Origin: JAEHDI01 sp035455185
GTDB taxonomy: Bacteria > Acidobacteriota > Terriglobia > Bryobacterales > Bryobacteraceae
Assembly: GCA_035455185.1 (NCBI GenBank)
Contig: DATIFQ010000342.1
Span: 1-42,785, forward strand
DNA: 42,785 nt
Direction of reading: 5' to 3'
The notes beneath the pieces were generated by a model. The model ran no database searches, was not told where the DNA came from, and saw nothing but the letters and a program-made list of their open reading frames with translations. A program made the position numbers and the translations under genes. Shown piece by piece: positions 39,655 through 42,785 of the stretch (its first letter is position 1; each line of letters starts with the position of its first letter).

Positions 39655-40685
39655 ATCATGAGCAGCTTCTGACAATGGCGGATACTCGCTTCCAGATCCT
39701 CCCGCTCGCGCTGGGCGGCCTCTTCTTTCGGAGCGGGCGGCAGTCCTTCGTGAGGCTTGCCGCGCTCCGCAAGGGCGAGGAAACGGGAGAACTCCCACGC
39801 ACGGACGTTGCGGTAACCCTCCCAGAACTCCGGATCGAGGTAGGAAAAGACGCGCGGCTGCGTCACCAGAACCTCCAGGGAGAGCGCCCGGCCCGGGCAC
39901 AATTCGAGAAACTTCCTCACGTACCCGTCCAGATCGACATTGCCCTCTCCCATCCGGACCCACTTGACCGCGACGCCCTCTGGTACGCGCCAGATCGCGC
40001 TGTCGCGCACATGACTCGTGACCGAGTAGGGGTGCAGCACCTCGAGTGTCAGGTGCGGATCCTCCAAGGTCCAGAGCGGATTGCCGGAGTCGATGCAGGC
40101 GCCGACGAAGTCCTTACCCGCCTCTTCGATCAGCATTCTGAGCTCGCGCGCCTGCATGTCGCCGGCGTGATTCTCGACCGCAATTCTGACGCCCGCGTCG
40201 AGCACCCGAGACCGCACAGCCTTTAGCACACGGACGGTGTTCTCGATGTGCCCCTCGATCGGAATCGAACCGGTACGGTCGGCCATTGTGCCGAGAAATG
40301 CTCGCACCAGGCGTGCCCCGGTCGTCTGCGCCGCCTTGACCATGCGCATCACCTGCTCCTCGGCCGTGCCCTGAGCGGGGTCGAACGCTTTTGACGTCGG
40401 GCAAATCGAGCGCATGCCGATCTCGAGTTCGATGCCGAGCCGGTCCGCATGCGCACGCACTTTCTTGAGGTGCGACTCCTCGAGGCTCCCGAGAAACCGG
40501 ATCTCGGAGAAGTGGACGACGTTCGCCTTCCATTTTGCGCAGTAATCGAGGTATTCGAAAGGCGACCAGCCCTGCGAGCGGATGCTGAAGAGATCGATTC
40601 CAAATTTCACCACGGGCTTCCCCTGAAATGAGGGTTGCGCGGCCATTGCCACTCCGGTTGCTGCAAGAAAACTCCTTCGGTCCAT
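39651..40685 (-). CDS. Exported sugar isomerase/epimerase-like TIM barrel protein
   Basis: The 344-residue protein has a twin-arginine-like leader (MDRRSFLAATGVAMAAQPSF) and a xylose isomerase-like TIM barrel. Metal-site candidates are the Glu in VAVENHAGD, the Asp in ACIDSGNPL, the His in YSVTSHVRDS and the Glu in LSLEVLVTQP. The start at 40685 is set by GGAGGA 6 nt upstream. It belongs to the same superfamily as the gene at 2691-3560 but is clearly divergent. The TlpA-like gene overlaps its stop codon. The substrate is unknown. Confidence 0.8.
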   Translation of the reverse strand: MDRRSFLAATGVAMAAQPSFQGKPVVKFGIDLFSIRSQGWSPFEYLDYCAKWKANVVHFSEIRFLGSLEESHLKKVRAHADRLGIELEIGMRSICPTSKAFDPAQGTAEEQVMRMVKAAQTTGARLVRAFLGTMADRTGSIPIEGHIENTVRVLKAVRSRVLDAGVRIAVENHAGDMQARELRMLIEEAGKDFVGACIDSGNPLWTLEDPHLTLEVLHPYSVTSHVRDSAIWRVPEGVAVKWVRMGEGNVDLDGYVRKFLELCPGRALSLEVLVTQPRVFSYLDPEFWEGYRNVRAWEFSRFLALAERGKPHEGLPPAPKEEAAQREREDLEASIRHCQKLLMI

Positions 40686-40702
40686 CGCGTCCTCCGGCCG
40701 GC

Positions 40703-41587
40703 CTAGAGTTCCAGGCCCTTCAAGTATTCGCGGAACTCCCCGCCCAGGTCTTTGCGCCGGAGCGCGAATTCGACCGTGGCCTTGAGGAATCCCAGCTTGT
40801 CGCCAGCGTCGTAACGCGCACCCTGAAACCGGTAGCCGTAGATCGGTCGGCTGCACAAGAGGTGCTTCAGTGCGTCGGTAAGCTGGATCTCGCCGCCGCT
40901 CCCGGGTTCGATCGCCTCGATGGAGTCGAAGATCTCGGGAGTCAGCACGTAACGTCCGATAATAGCCAGGTTCGAGGGCGCTTCTGAAGGTTTCGGTTTC
41001 TCCACCAGGTTGCGGATGCGGAACACGCGGTCCTCTTCGCCGTTGTGTGAGACAGGCTCCGCTTCCACCACTCCGTAAGCGGAGATGTTGTCGGACGGCA
41101 CTTCCATCAGAGCCAGTACCGACGCGCCGAAAAACTCATAAACATCGAGCAGTTGCCGCAAGCACGGCACTTCGGAGTAGATCACGTCGTCGGAGAGCAC
41201 CACGGCCAGCGGTTCCCTGCCCACCAATTCACGCGCCCGCAACACCGCGTGCCCGAGCCCGAGGGCCTCTTTCTGCCGCACGTAGGCAACGTTGATCATG
41301 TCGGAGATGTCGCGCACGATGGCCAGCGTCTCCGTCTTGTTGCGCGATTCGAGCAGGTGCTCGAGCTCGAAGCTCACGTCAAAATGGTCCTCGATCGCCG
41401 ACTTCCCGCGCCCGGTCACGATGATAATGTTCTGGATGCCGGACCGGAGCGCCTCCTCCACGCCGTATTGGATCAGTGGCTTGTCGACCAGGGGAAGCAT
41501 CTCCTTGGGTTGCGCCTTCGTCGCCGGAAGAAACCGCGTGCCCAGCCCGGCTGCCGGGAAGACGGCCTTGCGCACCTTAGGGACCAT
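40703..41587 (-). CDS. galU: UTP-glucose-1-phosphate uridylyltransferase
   Basis: GalU makes UDP-glucose from UTP and glucose 1-phosphate, feeding polysaccharide, lipopolysaccharide and trehalose synthesis. The 294 residues match the family. KAVFPAAGLGTRFLPATKAQ is the nucleotide-binding signature, PKEMLPLVDKPLIQYGVEEA follows, and EKPKPSEAPSNLAIIGRYVL with GGEIQLTDALKHL are typical of GalU. The late YDAGDKLGFLKA is also conserved. TACAAT lies 7 nt before the ATG and no ribosome site is seen. Confidence 0.96.
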   Translation of the reverse strand: MVPKVRKAVFPAAGLGTRFLPATKAQPKEMLPLVDKPLIQYGVEEALRSGIQNIIIVTGRGKSAIEDHFDVSFELEHLLESRNKTETLAIVRDISDMINVAYVRQKEALGLGHAVLRARELVGREPLAVVLSDDVIYSEVPCLRQLLDVYEFFGASVLALMEVPSDNISAYGVVEAEPVSHNGEEDRVFRIRNLVEKPKPSEAPSNLAIIGRYVLTPEIFDSIEAIEPGSGGEIQLTDALKHLLCSRPIYGYRFQGARYDAGDKLGFLKATVEFALRRKDLGGEFREYLKGLEL

Positions 41588-41594
41588 GAAGACT

Positions 41595-41600
41595 ATTGTA
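41595..41600 (-). promoter_or_regulatory. Predicted -10 element (TACAAT) of galU, leaderless spacing
   Basis: On the minus strand TACAAT is followed by 7 nt and the galU ATG. No Shine-Dalgarno sequence is present. Confidence 0.4.
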
Positions 41601-41694
41601 AGGCCCGGTCCGCTGTGGAAACTCCCACCGCCCCATGCTATACATGGTATTTCTCAGAGAAGAGGGCCGCTCCAAGCGGGGAGAGGGGATATCA

Positions 41695-41955
41695 ATGGCT
41701 TACGTGATTGCCGAGCCTTGCATCGGCACCAAGGACACCGCCTGCGTTGACGCATGCCCGGTGGACTGCATTCACCCAAAGAAAGATGAGGCGAACTTCG
41801 AAAAGGAAGAGATGCTCTACATCGACCCGGTCGAGTGCATCGATTGTGGGGCCTGCGTACCGGTCTGTCCGGTGTCGGCGATCTTCGCTCTCGATGACCT
41901 GCCGGAGAAGTGGGCGGAATTCACCGCGCGAAACGCAGCCTATTACGGCCGGTAG
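41695..41955 (+). CDS. Ferredoxin, 7Fe type ([3Fe-4S][4Fe-4S])
   Basis: This 86-residue electron carrier contains eight cysteines. Cys9, Cys17, Cys21 and Cys25 are spaced as C-x7-C-x3-CP, which is the pattern of seven-iron ferredoxins. Cys48, Cys51, Cys54 and Cys58 follow as C-x2-C-x2-C-x3-CP. By analogy with Azotobacter FdI, Cys9, Cys17 and Cys58 would hold the 3Fe cluster and Cys21, Cys48, Cys51 and Cys54 the 4Fe cluster. GAGAGGGG lies 6 nt before the ATG at 41695; an upstream in-frame start lacks this. The 3' end overlaps the convergent queD by 13 nt. Its partner is not evident. Confidence 0.9.
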   Translation: MAYVIAEPCIGTKDTACVDACPVDCIHPKKDEANFEKEEMLYIDPVECIDCGACVPVCPVSAIFALDDLPEKWAEFTARNAAYYGR

Positions 41956-42323
41956 GTGGCCGTCGAGGTATCGGTCTCCCAGAGCTTCACAGCCGCGACG
42001 CGAACTGGCGTCGCCGGTTCCTGCGAGGCCAATCCCTTGCTCAGCTCATCATAGAAGTACTTCGCCATGTTCTCGGCTGAAGGATTCTGGACGTCGAACG
42101 GCGGCACTTCGTTGAGGAACTGGTGGTCCAGGCGTTCGACGGCCGCGTGCAGAACTCGTTTCACGTCAACGAAATCCACCAACAAGCCGATCGAATTGAG
42201 CTCCTCGCCCTCAATCGTGACCAGAACGCGGTAATTGTGTCCGTGCAGGTTCTCGCATTTCCCGCGGTAACCTCGAAGGGCGTGCCCAGCCGCGAACGTT
42301 TCTTCCACCGAGATCTCAAACAC
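41943..42323 (-). CDS. queD: 6-carboxy-5,6,7,8-tetrahydropterin synthase
   Basis: QueD converts 7,8-dihydroneopterin triphosphate to 6-carboxytetrahydropterin, the second step of queuosine (7-deazaguanine) synthesis. The 126-residue length is normal. The zinc ligands are His14 (FAAGHAL), His27 and His29 (NLHGHNY), and the catalytic Cys is Cys23 (GKCENLHG). The later segment PSAENMAKYFYDEL is typical, and VKLWETDTSTATYRP ends the protein. Its start overlaps the end of the helicase gene by 8 nt, so the two are probably co-translated. Confidence 0.94.
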   Translation of the reverse strand: MFEISVEETFAAGHALRGYRGKCENLHGHNYRVLVTIEGEELNSIGLLVDFVDVKRVLHAAVERLDHQFLNEVPPFDVQNPSAENMAKYFYDELSKGLASQEPATPVRVAAVKLWETDTSTATYRP

Positions 42324-42785
42324 CGAAGAACTTCTCCACTTCGCTCAGGTCCGTCGTGAATCTGTAGTCCGGCAGGCTATCGAAGAACACCTGCCCGTAA
42401 CGCTGCCTCGTGATCCGGTTATCCAGCAGCGCGAGTACGCCCCGATCGGTCCGGCTGCGGATCAGCCGTCCGAAACCCTGCTTCAGCGAAAGGGCGGCCT
42501 GCGGGATCTGATAGTCGTAGAAAGGGTTACCTCCCTCTTCGCGGATGCTCCGAATCCTCGCTTCGACCACCGGGTCGCTCGGAACCGCAAACGGCAGCTT
42601 ATCTATGATAACGCAACTCAGTTGCTCTCCCGGCACGTCCACGCCCTGCCAGAAAGACGCAGTTGCGAACAGCACGCAGTGGGGGGTGGCCCGAAACTCG
42701 TCGAGCAGCGCCGTCCTCGGTCCGGTGCCTTGAAGCAGCGTCGGATATTCGGTGTCGAAGGAGATGCGGTCGTAGACGACGCGCA
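42316..42785 (-). CDS. DinG/XPD-type helicase, C-terminal part (5' end outside window)
   Basis: The frame is open to the window edge and the visible part is about 156 residues from the C-terminus of a superfamily 2 helicase of the DinG/XPD type. Family signatures are CVLFATASFWQGVDVPGE (motif IV-V region), LSCVIIDKLPFAVPSDP, and QAALSLKQGFGRLIRSRTD, where the QGFGRLIRS motif VI holds the arginine finger. These enzymes unwind DNA with 5'-3' polarity, and some carry an iron-sulphur cluster in a domain that lies outside this window. The start lies beyond base 42785. It is followed by queD. Confidence 0.9.
   Translation of the reverse strand, partial: RVVYDRISFDTEYPTLLQGTGPRTALLDEFRATPHCVLFATASFWQGVDVPGEQLSCVIIDKLPFAVPSDPVVEARIRSIREEGGNPFYDYQIPQAALSLKQGFGRLIRSRTDRGVLALLDNRITRQRYGQVFFDSLPDYRFTTDLSEVEKFFGV

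Noticed and set aside
39655..39963. Longer N-terminus for the TlpA-like protein
   Set aside because: It would overlap the isomerase coding region and bury the signal peptide. The ATGA overlap start is far more natural.

Overview
The window reads as a chromosomal piece of a GC-rich Acidobacteriota bacterium, most likely near the Bryobacterales/Solibacter lineage. This is an inference from gene content: many Tat- or Sec-exported sugar isomerases, a sulfatase and a GH44 glucanase, secreted beta-propellers, DUF3467 beside an EF-P with an extended loop, and tRNA genes that encode CCA. Housekeeping genes (aroA, gatB, efp, galU, queD, two tRNAs) are interspersed with exported catabolic genes. No transposase, integrase, CRISPR array or rRNA was found.

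Layout. 1-5.6 kb: a gene end, a secreted GH44 xyloglucanase/endoglucanase, a Tat-type sugar isomerase, a secreted beta-propeller and a GHMP sugar kinase. 5.6-8.5 kb (minus): a small secreted protein, a receiver-less PhoB-type winged helix, aroA and an input-less histidine kinase in one run. 8.5-13.7 kb: a glycosylasparaginase-like Ntn hydrolase, an Nramp-type permease paired with a soluble MgtE-like CBS protein, and gatB. 13.8-19.2 kb: sulfatase, class III aminotransferase, Gfo/Idh/MocA oxidoreductase and PLP decarboxylase, the last three packed as an operon. 19.2-23.4 kb: small proteins, efp, tRNA-Asp, an SMP-30-like lactonase, a truncated propeller and a bactofilin.

23.4-32.1 kb is a phosphate region: DUF47 regulator plus PiT permease, then tRNA-Leu, two small secreted proteins and a tRNA-Leu half-copy, then phoU-pstS-pstC-pstA-pstB1-pstB2. 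PhoU is fused to a low-molecular-weight phosphatase-like domain whose catalytic Cys and Arg are replaced. The two adjacent PstB ATPases carry complementary defects: PstB1 lacks the Q-loop Gln and H-loop His, and PstB2 lacks the LSGGQ signature. A PstB1/PstB2 heterodimer would therefore have exactly one consensus and one degenerate ATP site, as in asymmetric ABC exporters. I consider this the most interesting signal in the window.

32.1-42.8 kb: a GT4 glycosyltransferase, a Tat-exported alpha/beta hydrolase, an S55-like protein with a large secreted propeller, a sugar isomerase coupled to a TlpA-like thioredoxin, galU, a 7Fe-type ferredoxin, queD and the end of a DinG-type helicase. Several genes have a -10-like hexamer only 6-9 nt before the ATG, which suggests leaderless transcripts.
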